NCBI GenBank assembly: GCA_025201705.1
Contig: MU616621.1
Coordinates: 1-64,000, forward strand
Reading direction: 5' to 3'
From: Dissophora ornata
Lineage: Eukaryota; Mortierellomycota; Mortierellomycetes; Mortierellales; Mortierellaceae
Length of the DNA: 64,000 nt
The notes below the pieces were generated by a model. That model was given only the letters and a program-made list of their open reading frames with translations, made no database searches and was not told the origin of the DNA. This document shows, in pieces, positions 1 through 9,627 of this stretch (positions within the stretch are counted from its first letter, which is position 1; every line of letters starts with the position of its first letter). A program made the position numbers and the translations under genes.

Positions 1-1376
1 AAAACGCCGTCCAAAACACCAACGCTGTCTCCAAGAACTCATCTCCAAGCGCCAACTACCATCACCATTTAACAGATTCCTTTGCGGCAGCTTGGTCCTT
101 AATCATCCGACCCCCGAACCCCCAACCAACCAACCAACCAACCAATCGATCCATCAACCAAAGACCAAAAAACTTCTTCGTTTTGCTTTTCTCAAGAACA
201 GCAGACGTTGTTTAATCCTAGCAGATTTTTTGAAAACGATCTCTATTCAGCTTCCTTAAATCTCAGCCGACTATTTACTCATTTTCATATCTCCTCACTT
301 TTCGACCCATTTTGACAAGACCAACAACAATAAAACAAAACATAATGAGATCCATCGTGTATGCGGCGAGGGGAATGTCCAGGAACAAGGCGTGCTTGAC
401 TGTACATGATCTGTATACAAGCGCATCGTGTGCTGTGGGGTATACAGTACACTGCACTCTGGAAAAGAAAGAAAAGGGCAATGGCGCGTACAGCCGTGCA
501 GCCGTACAGCAGCAAAGGCGTCTTTTTGAGCAAAAGCGTGTACGCCGTAGTGTACGTGGACCGGGATCGTGGATTCGTGGAGAATTGCATTTTTCCCATG
601 TGCTCCTGCCCTGCGTTCATTTACACGTGATAATAGAAATCCATCTGGTCATCTTTTTTTTGTGTTTGTCGGATCCAACGGATCTTATTTCTCCAGCTTC
701 GATCACGAAAACATCGAGTGCGGGGCGCATCTCGCTATGCTCGCCTGCGTGTCAGGGACACGGCGAGAGGAAGAACGGCACAGTAGACCTGACCTGTACA
801 CTGTGTATCCACACCAGTAGCGCTGGCATTGTGTTTCGGGAAGGGATCGAGTGTTGCAGGGCTGCGAACCGATCCATGGTGTGTGTAATTTGTAAAGAGA
901 AGGTTTGCTTTTCTCTGGGCGGGGGCGACCCGCGTGCCAGGGCCTTGACGATGGCGACGATGAACACGGAGCAGGAGAGCAGGGAGCTGTATTGTGTTTT
1001 GTTTGTTGTGGTGTGGTGTGGTGTGTTGTGTTGCGGGGGTCGATCTGCCGGAGCGAGCGAGTGGCGACGAACCGGTGTGGATGCAAGGCCGTTCGTTACA
1101 CACAAGGGAGATGGGCTGGTCTGCCCACTCTGCCATACCGTGCGCATCAGAGACGTGTGCCGTGGAATCAATCACAAGCGAGCAACAGAACAACAGATGG
1201 AATTAGAGCGATCCAAACAGAGCAAAGTGCGTCCGTATAAAGCGACACCCCTCCTCCACCGACCCTCCTTTCTTCTTCTCATTCATTCCGCCTCCATCCC
1301 TCATCTCTTCATCTCCTCTCCCCTCGCCTCCTCCCTCTGTCTATTCTGCAACACCAACACTTACGCATATACAATA
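1..1376. other. Region upstream of FOX2; no confident gene
   Basis: No convincing gene is visible. Bases 120-143 hold a short CCAA-type tandem run and 1005-1032 a GT/TGG low-complexity run. A long frame crosses most of this region on the plus strand, but it joins directly into the FOX2 first exon, has no family signature and matches the promoter region, so I treat it as chance. Bases 3-110 can be read as an open Asn/Ser-rich stretch that might be the end of a gene outside the window, but this is not supported. Confidence 0.5.
1236..1241 (+). promoter_or_regulatory. TATA box of the FOX2 gene
   Basis: TATAAA lies about 135 nt before the FOX2 start codon and is followed by a C/T-rich leader (1250-1350), the usual arrangement of TATA promoters in this window. 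Confidence 0.55.
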
Positions 1377-3869
1377 ATGGCTGACAACCTTCGCTACGAT
1401 GGACGTGTCGTTATCGTGACCGGTGCCGGCGGTGGACTCGGTCGCTCCCACGCTCTCGCCTTCGGTGCCCGTGGTGCCTCTGTTGTCGTCAACGATCTCG
1501 GCGTTTCCCACACCGGAGAGGGCGCCTCGAGCCGTGCTGCTGATGTCGTTGTGGAGGAGATCCGCGCTGCTGGAGGCAAGGCCGTCGCCAACTACGACTC
1601 TGTCCTGGACGGCGACAAGATTGTCGAGACGGCGATGAAGGCCTTTGGCCGTGTCGATATCGTGATCAACAACGCTGGTATTCTCAAGGATGTCTCCTTT
1701 GCCCGCATGACGGATCAGCAGTGGGATTTGATCTTCCAGGTCCACGTCGATGGTGCCTACAAGGTTCTTAAGGCTGCCTGGCCCATCTTCCGCAAGCAGA
1801 AGTTTGGTCGTATTATCAACACCAGTAAGTTTGATTTCTTCCTCCATCTCCATCTCTCCCATCATGGAATAAGGGGTCAACGGAAAAGGGCACAACAGCA
1901 CTCTCAGTCCCTCTAGAACGCATTTCTCACGCGATGGGCTTCTTTTTCTACTTTAATAGCCTCTGCTGCCGGTCTTTACGGAAACTTCGGTAAGGAGTAG
2001 TGATATGACGACTCTTTGGGATCCATTGCGATCCATGCATCGTACTCCCTCTGCAATGTAGAATCAGGACTAACAACCCTTACTCCTGCTCAAACAGGTC
2101 AGGCCAACTACTCCGCTGCCAAGCTCGCTCTCGTCGGATTGACCCAGACCTTGGCTCTTGAGGGAAAGAAGGACAACATCACCTGCAACGTTATTGCCCC
2201 CATGGCTGCCTCGCGCATGACCGAGACCGTCCTCCCCCCCGACATGCTCGCCTCTTTGAAGCCCGAGATGGTCACCCCCCTGGTCGAGTACCTCTGCCAC
2301 GAGGACACCACCGAGAGCGGCTCCATCTTCGAGGTCGGTGCCGGTTTCGTCGGCAAGCTCCGCTGGGAGCGCACTGGAGGCCACGGCTTTCCCATCAACA
2401 AGGACTTGTTGCCCGAGCATGTCAAGGAGATGTGGTCCAAGATCACCGACTTTGAGGATGGTCGTGTCACCCACCCTACCTCGACCTCCGAGTCGATGGA
2501 GAGCATTATGGCCAACTTTGAAAACGTTGCTGGATCTGACGATTCTGCCCGCCCCAACGTCGTCTCTGAGGATGGCAAGGTCGATGTTGAGGCTGCCAAG
2601 GCCTTGGCCTTCGAGCCCGAGGTCTTTGAATACAAGGAGCGCGATGTCATCCTCTACAACTTGGGTATCGGTGCCACCCGCAAGGACCTCCACCTCGTCT
2701 ACGAGAACAGCGAGAACTTTAACGCCGTCCCCACTTTCGGAGTCGTCCCCTCGTTCACTGCCATGAACGCTGTTCCCTTTGGCGATATCCTCCCATCGTT
2801 CAACCCCATGATGCTCCTCCACGGCGAGCAGTACCTCGAGATCATCAAGCCCTTCCCCACCAGCGGCAAGTTGACCTCGACTCCCTATGTTGTCGACATT
2901 TTGGACAAGGGCAAGGGATGCGTCACCACCATCGGAGTCAAGACTGTCGATGAGAACGGCGAAGACATTTGCATCAACGAGTTCACCATGTTCATCCGTG
3001 GTGCCGGTGGCTTTGGAGGCAGGAAGGAGGGTGCCGACCGCGGTGCTGCCACCGCTGTCAACCAGGCTCCCAGCCGCAAGCCCGACCACATTGTCCAGGA
3101 GAAGACCCATGAGGACCAGGCTGCCCTCTACCGTCTCTCTGGCGACTGGAACCCTCTCCACATCGACCCTGACATGGCCGCCATCGGAGGCTTCGATGTC
3201 CCAATTCTCCACGGTCTCTGCTCGTTCGGTATTGCCGGTAAGCACATCTTCAAGACCTACTGCAACAACGACCCTGCTTCGTTCAAGAACATCAAGGTTC
3301 GCTTCGCCAAGACTGTCAACCCCGGCGAGACTCTCGAGACCTCGATGTGGCGTGAGGGCAACAAGGTCCTGTTCCAGGTCCGTGCTGTCGAGCGTAATGC
3401 CATCATTATCTCGAACGCTGCTGTTGAGCTCCAGGGCGAGGCCTTGAAGGCTGCTGCCCCTGCTCCCGCTGCTGCCCCTGCTGCCGCCCCCGCTGCTGGT
3501 GGCGATTTCAAGTCGGCTGCTGCCTTTGATCAGATCAAGGCTGGCATTGAGGGCATGTCGTCTGCCGACCGCCAGGCCCAGGTCAAGAAGGTCAAGGCCA
3601 TCTTCCAGTTCGAGCTCACTAACGCCGCTGGCAAGACTGGTACTTACCACATCGACCTCAAGAACGGTGAGGGCTGTGTTGGCGCTGGCCCCGCAAAGGG
3701 CAAGGCTGACGTCGTGATCAGCACCAAGGATGAAGTCTTTGTCGACCTCGCCTCTGGCAAGGCCAATGCCCAGAAGTTGTTCATGTCTGGACAGATCAAG
3801 GTCAAGGGCCAGGTCATGCTCGCTACCAAGCTCGGCGATATCCTCAATGCCAACAAGTCCAAGCTGTAA
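1377..3869 (+). CDS. FOX2: Peroxisomal multifunctional enzyme type 2 (dehydrogenase / enoyl-CoA hydratase 2 / SCP2)
   Basis: Three exons, 1377-1824, 1960-1989 and 2098-3869, join in phase to give 749 residues. The N-terminal short-chain dehydrogenase (about 1-305) shows the [10 protein letters not shown] nucleotide motif, NNAG and a catalytic YSAAK. The middle part is a MaoC-type hydratase 2 with [11 protein letters not shown] near residue 503. An Ala/Pro linker (about 608-631) leads to an SCP2 sterol-carrier domain, and the protein ends in SKL, a PTS1 peroxisomal signal. It should carry out the hydration and 3-hydroxyacyl-CoA dehydrogenation steps of peroxisomal fatty-acid beta-oxidation. 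Fungal Fox2 normally has two dehydrogenase domains and usually no SCP2. This copy has one dehydrogenase plus SCP2, the animal MFE-2/HSD17B4 layout. The start sits 3' of the TATA box in the context ACAATAATGG. Confidence 0.93.
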
Positions 3870-4043
3870 AAAAAAACTTCTCTGATATAATGACAACCCC
3901 TTTCATCATCAAGGATATATATATCGAGGTCTCTCTCCCTCCTACTTTTGTTTTTGTCTCTAGCATGCAAACTCGACCTCAAAATAAAAAACATGTATAT
4001 AATAATAGCAATATTATTGTGCCCTATGCATTTTGTGTGAAAT

Positions 4044-5030
4044 CTACAGGAATGACAGCGACCATCTACTCATTAAGATAACAGCTCCTGTCAACAAGAA
4101 TCCGCCATGGCCTCCAACGATCCTATTGTTGCCGCCGCCGCTGCTCGCACTTTGACCTCTGTTTGCTGCAGGAGGAACGTAGCTACCGTTGCCGGAATCC
4201 AGGCAGGCTTCCTGAAATGCCGGAAGGGAGTTTGTCACGCTCTGCGACTCGAGTTGATCCAGGAAATTGTGTTGGTTCGTGATCTGGAAGCAAGTCATGC
4301 AGACCTTGGCTGCAGCCAGCCCTTGGTTGGGACAGATGCATTGCAAGAACGGCATGATTGTCGTGAACTCTGCAAGCGCCGTTCCTTCCACTTTACTGGA
4401 TGCACCAGTCGTTGTCCGTGCCGTAGAAGAGTTGGGTCCCGATGCCAAGGTGGATGACGCTGTAACTGCGGTGACAGCGGTTGTTGTGGTAGTAATAGTA
4501 GTGGTAGTGGCAATGGAGGAGGAGCTGCCTTCAGGAAGTCGGGGCAGGCGAGCCAAGGTGTTGTTCGCGATCTGGTTACATTCTTTGAGTTTTGGGTAAA
4601 AGTACTTGCATTTCTGACACGATTCCGAGCCAGCAGGGAAGAACGGGTCTGTCGCATTCGGGTTGATTGGCGAGGAATTCGGGGGCAGGTACATGACAGT
4701 CGGCAAGACGACAACCTCGGTTCTGGATTTGGTCGTGGTGGCGATGTTGATAGGGTCGCTGGGTGTAGGTGTAGGCGTAGGCGTGATTTCAGGAGGGGCG
4801 GGTGTAAGTGTAGCATCGGGTGCGGTAGAAGCGACTGTGGCGATTGTATTGGGGTCGGCGACGACTGTAGTCACTGCCGGCGCGTCGGGAGTAGGAGTGT
4901 CCAGTGTTGGGACAGCTCCGTCGTTACTGGTGTTATCTTGGGCCAGGACCGGGAATGTGAGGAGGAGGAGGGCGAAGCAAATAATGCAGACGAGGGCGAT
5001 GATCGACCGGAACCGTATTTGGCGTTGCAT
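4044..5030 (-). CDS. Secreted mucin-like, probably GPI-anchored protein with eight cysteines
   Basis: A single exon of 328 residues. The start chosen is the ATG at 5030; the frame stays open upstream but only from a TTG. Residues about 7-30 form a hydrophobic signal peptide ending near VLAQ. A Thr/Pro-rich stretch follows (about 35-115). Then come eight cysteines in the order CxxC...C...CxC...C..C...C, split by a Ser/Thr-rich insert, all of it likely O-glycosylated. The last 20 or so residues are hydrophobic after a Gly/Ser/Asn-rich segment, as in GPI-anchored wall proteins. The cysteine pattern resembles fungal surface proteins, but I do not recognise a named family. It is convergent with FOX2, and the two stop codons lie about 175 nt apart. 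Confidence 0.72.
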   Translation of the reverse strand: MQRQIRFRSIIALVCIICFALLLLTFPVLAQDNTSNDGAVPTLDTPTPDAPAVTTVVADPNTIATVASTAPDATLTPAPPEITPTPTPTPSDPINIATTTKSRTEVVVLPTVMYLPPNSSPINPNATDPFFPAGSESCQKCKYFYPKLKECNQIANNTLARLPRLPEGSSSSIATTTTITTTTTAVTAVTASSTLASGPNSSTARTTTGASSKVEGTALAEFTTIMPFLQCICPNQGLAAAKVCMTCFQITNQHNFLDQLESQSVTNSLPAFQEACLDSGNGSYVPPAANRGQSASSGGGNNRIVGGHGGFLLTGAVILMSRWSLSFL

Positions 5031-5990
5031 TTTGTGGTACAGTGGTGTGGAGAAGAAACAAATGCGGAAAGTGAGAAAGAAGAGGCAAACAATGGTGTAA
5101 AACGAGATTGCTGTGGTCCCCAAATGGGGCCGGCCTTACATCTTCCTATATCATCGAAATATAAACAGAAACCGTTTGACCTCTTCTCTCATGGGATAGG
5201 AATGGGATATGGACAAGAAGGAGGAGGGAAGGAGAGGAAGAACGGCAGCACGCCAACATGGCTCCTCCTCCTTCCTATTCTTGCTCTCGGCCCTCCCCTC
5301 CTTTTTTTTGTGCGCCTCGAGTCACTGATCGACATGTCCACATGTGTCCGGCCTCCTAGTCCTTTATTCCTTTCTGGATCCCTGTAGTCCCTGACCAGTC
5401 ATTTGGTCTATAAATAACACGACAAGAAAGGGAAAAACGACTGCATGTCGTCGTTGCCGACCAAACACGCGTTATTAGTCTAAAGCCAAGGGAGGATCAT
5501 TCGCTTTTCAAGAGGGACGATCGTCAGCTCCAAGAATAATACCGGGAAAGATGCATGTTATCTTTTTTCCGCTACCATTGGGGAGACAGCTTTTATTTTT
5601 TGCAACTTAACATGTCTTTGCAGCGCACATTTTTCTCCCTCAGCTTTTTTATCACAAACAACAGGGGGTATCGCTCACCGACGTGATCACCCACAACCTC
5701 TCAGAAGGACGTCATTGTCAGAATAAGGTCTTTGTTTATCGTTGTCACAAGCTTACTGTAGTCATGCTAGTTAGCTTTCTAGAGGTGATTGTCAGCCTCC
5801 GAGTATTTAACTTGTGGAGTTGTGGCCTGTGTTTCTTTTTTTCGCGCTAAAATATGTGTGTCAATGAGCTGCGATGTAATACCCTCAGTCTATTCATACC
5901 AAGGCGACCATCTTGTTAAATCGAGCGAATACGCGCCGTAGTTGTCATTGCACGCATCCAAGTCAATAATAAGTTCATCTGCTGCAAATG
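5031..5990. other. Intergenic region; no gene seen
   Basis: Upstream region of the minus-strand secreted protein. It contains AT-rich TATA-like words (5153-5163 on the minus strand; CTATAAATA near 5410 on the plus strand) and C/T-rich tracts. No frame with family character was found. Confidence 0.45.
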
Positions 5991-7035
5991 TTATAGTCGA
6001 AGGCCATGCATTCCCTCGGTAGAGATCGCGTATGAAGGTGTCGCCCGAATCCTGAAGTCGATCTCGTCAAGCAGCCTTCCTTGTGCAAATTCGATGTCAA
6101 GCGCCTCTGTCGAGATGCCATGGAATGGCGGTAAGTCAGACATGGTTAGCACCTTTATGTTCGAAATCTCATATAAACTGTTGACCTTCGTGAGCGTGAA
6201 GTCGGTGTACTTCTTGATTGGTGTCTCCAGCGCCACTGTTAACGTCCATGTGTTTGTCCTTCGGTACTGTTGGATGATGTCGCGGAAATGCGCATCGTCG
6301 CTGGGGTACTCGGTGCCTCCACCTTTATGTTGGGCGGTTCCGTGCGAATGGATAATTACCAGCACAACATCGCCATCCTCTCTGTCTGGGTGCACGGCAT
6401 GGATAGCTTTCTCAAGCTTGCTGATGGTTGTTGTCTCGGTGTCTGTCGTCCATGGGAAGATATCACTACGGTTGGGTCGCACAATGACGTTGAGCTTGAT
6501 GGTGTTCTTGCCCCCGCGCAGGTCCTCCATCTCCATCAGCATCTCCCGCCATCTTCGCCTCCAACTCGAGGGTGTGCGGTGTGTTTGTGGCTATTTTTTT
6601 TTTAAAAAAACAAGAGCGATTGGTAAGGATATGCCGGAGCCCGCACGGGCCATGGAGCCAGAGTGCACTTAATATCTTAGTAAAGAAAAATGTATTCTTG
6701 CTCCCGGTAAAATTGGTTCAGCCGGGACATACCTTTGGGTCGCTTCAGCAATGATACATGTGTTGCCATCAGGACACTCAGGAGACAGCCTGGAAAGGCA
6801 CGTCCTTGGGTTGCTTAGCTTCGTCTTGTTGTCCAGACCATCGAGCGTGATGGTCTCGTCTCCTGCATTCTCGTCGATGGGCACTGTCGATATGTTCAAA
6901 GGCGCTTGGATTCTCCTTGATGATGGCTTTCTTGAGAGCACCGACTGTTGTGTCAGAGGATACCTCTGCAGGAAATGCACTCTATGCGGGGTCGCCGCTG
7001 GTGACACAGAAGAGTGTGAGTGTGGTTGCAAGGGA
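5991..7035 (-). pseudogene. Degenerate Crinkler (CRN)-type gene
   Basis: Read on the minus strand, 7035-6735 encodes a ubiquitin-like CRN N-terminal header: LTLFCVTSGDPA, then a TAG stop, then SAFPAEV, then VGALKKAIIKENPSAFEHID. A frame change leads to a segment with DETITLDGLDNKTKLS and CIIAEATQR. The frame change falls where the LTLW motif is expected, so a small deletion is likely. A GTATGT donor follows and a TAG acceptor lies near 6601. An open stretch to 5991 (183 residues from 6542) may be the downstream exon, with IHAVHPDREDGDVVLVIIHSHG and no recognised domain. CRN proteins are modular host-targeted or competition proteins of oomycetes and early fungi. The stop, the frame change and a splice phase that does not match argue for a dead copy. 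Confidence 0.6.
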
Positions 7036-7363
7036 AAGCGACGTTGGTCAAGGCGGAGAGAGGTTTGAATTCGCCCAAAAATGCAAGTCACAACGGCCCT
7101 GGCATTTCGCAACACCCAGAATAAAAGCGCATCTCGTTTTTTCGCCTGCTTCCGTCTTGCCCCAGACTTCACGCCATCCCAGCACCCTCGCTATCGGTCC
7201 TCCTATATGGATTGTCGTTACTACCATCCTTGCCATTGTCGCTTCACAGCCCCGCATAATATATCTACAGGTACTCGAACTAAACAAACTGACTAGCTGC
7301 CTGGCTATATGCAGAAAGCACTATCTAACACATCTTACTATATCATCATACAAAAACTAGAAC

Positions 7364-8194
7364 ATGTTGAAGGGGATCGCTGGGTTCTCAAAAGAATTTG
7401 TGCGCCAGAAAAGCACATCCGCCTTCACGATGGCAGATCTCAGTGCTCTGAAGATACGGTACGTGGGAGTCAAGCGCGTCGAAGAGATGTTCCCAAGGTC
7501 TGCAGACACCGGTCCGTACAAGCATTTGCTCCTGCAAGGTATCAAACACGCAGACATCCTTGCTGTCAATCTAGACAGGGACAACAGGTTCGACAATGAG
7601 GAAAAGGGGTTTATCCAGCGACTGCGCAGAATCATTGAGAGCGAGACAGTGACGATTGGCACAGAAGAATCCAAGACATGCGACATGGTCGGAGATCTGC
7701 TGTTTGCTTTGGGCTTGAACAAATTCCCGTTGTCGGTATCAAGAGAGTCGATGTTCAAGTTGGACCTTGGGATCGGGGAAGACGTTACGTCCAAGCCCGA
7801 ATTTACAGTTGAGAAGGGGAAAAGAGTGCTTTTCGTGGACGAAGACAAGCACATCAAATACATAAACAGGACAAAGCAGTGGGGCGAGTTCCAACTGGCG
7901 GGGGAGATGCTTGTCTGCGGACTCGCCAGAAACAAGCTTGAAGGGGACGTCTCCATCCACGGCATGCGCGTCATCGGAACGAGATTTACGTTCTACCATA
8001 CAGTGATTTCGGAGGAGTATTACATGAATCTCCATGACCCCAACAGACCAGACGTGGAGATCAAGAGATTCCCAACACTCGACGACGGGAAAGATGCGCT
8101 TGAAAGCAGGAGTCTTGATTACAAAGACCCAGACCAGCGCAAGATTGTCGTGGACACGCTGGTGAGGATAGCGGATGAGATGCGTGCTAGATAA
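7364..8194 (+). CDS. Protein with a PD-(D/E)XK nuclease-like motif
   Basis: Intact single-exon frame of 276 residues, starting at ATG 7364 after an A-rich leader. The central part has the sequence order of a PD-(D/E)XK nuclease fold: KPEFTV, then a strand with VLFVDEDKHI (E-D-K as the E-x-K pair), then GEFQLAGEMLVCG with the Gln/Glu helix that often follows. The N-terminal half (FIQRLRRIIE, DMVGDLLFALGL) is helical. Such modules occur as stand-alone proteins and as C-terminal domains of CRN-type proteins in Mortierella and Rhizophagus (family knowledge). It is divergent from the CRN pseudogene about 330 nt away. The nuclease assignment is inference from motif order; the substrate is unknown. 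Confidence 0.6.
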   Translation: MLKGIAGFSKEFVRQKSTSAFTMADLSALKIRYVGVKRVEEMFPRSADTGPYKHLLLQGIKHADILAVNLDRDNRFDNEEKGFIQRLRRIIESETVTIGTEESKTCDMVGDLLFALGLNKFPLSVSRESMFKLDLGIGEDVTSKPEFTVEKGKRVLFVDEDKHIKYINRTKQWGEFQLAGEMLVCGLARNKLEGDVSIHGMRVIGTRFTFYHTVISEEYYMNLHDPNRPDVEIKRFPTLDDGKDALESRSLDYKDPDQRKIVVDTLVRIADEMRAR

Positions 8195-9627
8195 GATTGG
8201 GTCGTAGTTGTATTAGTCTATTCGCCTTTCGTCGAATGTCGCTGTTAAATAAGCCCCCTGACAAGCAGTATTTTTAAAAAGCTTTGTAACGAGACGAGCC
8301 GCATAGCCCCATGGCGTTTGGCCTAATTTTTATTGCTTAAGTTTGCCTATCTCGTGGTTGATGTTTGTCTGACGCCTCCTTCTAACATGAGTCGCAGTAT
8401 GCAGCGACGTTGTAATTGAATAGTCGAACGTCTTCAAGCACCTTGGATTTGTAAGCCCCTTGGTGATTATCGTGGTGTTGAGAATCTAGTTAAGTATATG
8501 ATTTCGCATTTGTTTAATAATTGACAGCTCCGCTAACTACCCACAGCAAAAGAGGAGTCGCTGTCAGATGCAGAGGGAGTGCATTGACACATGTGGCACA
8601 GTCATTGTGGGCGATTCCAGCGTAGGTCCTGGCAATCAAGGCCCTGTACTAGCTGATGAGATAGAGATATCCCTACTACTCATCCGAGTCCACAACGAAA
8701 AGCTCCTAAATCCATGACGAACAATCTCGACGAGTGTCGGAAATTGTGAGACCCCAGCCATAAATTCCTAGCTGGAGAAATAAATAGATACATTGTAGCT
8801 TTGATTGTGAGCAGGATTAAAAAAGGGCAAAGAGAAATACGAGAGGGAGAGAGAGAGAGAGAGAAATAAAGAAGGAAAAAACGCGGCAAGGAGAAAATAA
8901 GTTATTCCGTTTTAATACTAGGCGGGTGTCGGCGCAAGACAAATATTGATTACATCGAGTAGTCTTACAGCGTAACCATTGTGGTTGGTGCTGAAAGGGG
9001 GATTCAACTTGCAAAAAGGAATAGAAGTGATATTTGTTCAGTTCGAGCGCAGGTCAAACAACTTCAAAACACTAACAAAGAAAAGATGTTGGTGGACCTC
9101 CAAAAAACGGACACTTCCAACGTACTTTTATCGACCATTGCAGTACATTTCCCAGCGACTCGAGTTTCAGCCAGACACTTCATTCTGAGGAGCTGCGCCA
9201 AGAGCGTGCAAGCCAAAGACCTGTGATCTGCTGACTAGGTGTTCCTGTGTGGTGGACAAACTGTCTGTATTTGGGCTTCTTTTATCCCTGTCCTTTTTGT
9301 GCGACTTTGATGAAATAAACCGTAGGGTGAAAAAGGGTACCGGAGTCATTCTTTCTGCCTTGTTCTAGTTCTCAGCGGTTCGCGAGTAGCTCCGTGCAGT
9401 AGCCATCGCACGGATTACATGTTTCCTTGACAACCTCCTGTCCGGATCATATTCGTCTCTTAACCAGACCGAAGGACAGTGGTGGATTCATCCTGCTTGT
9501 CTAAGCACACAGTGGCAGCGTTGACAGCTGAAATATTCTCTAGCCTCAGTATCCAGTAGCTCGACGGGTGCCATTTGGACAAGGTACCATAATAGCTAGC
9601 TTTATATTCTCTTAATAAATGCTATAT
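8195..9627. other. Intergenic region with a (GA)n tract; no gene seen
   Basis: Small frames exist on both strands, but none shows family character or usable splice structure. A (GA)n microsatellite occupies about 8847-8864. Confidence 0.45.

Noticed and set aside
120..143. CCAA tandem run as a telomeric repeat
   Set aside because: Short and not of TTAGGG type; simple low-complexity sequence.
735..1193. Minus-strand frames of 120-150 codons
   Set aside because: Overlapping frames of equal quality, no motifs, no splice structure.
312..1916. 534-codon open frame across the FOX2 promoter
   Set aside because: It contains the TATA box and pyrimidine leader, shows no family character upstream of 1377, and its end reads into intron 1.
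2070..3896. 608-codon open frame on the minus strand of FOX2
   Set aside because: Shadow of a GC-rich, codon-biased real exon; Leu/Gly/Asp-biased composition and no motifs.
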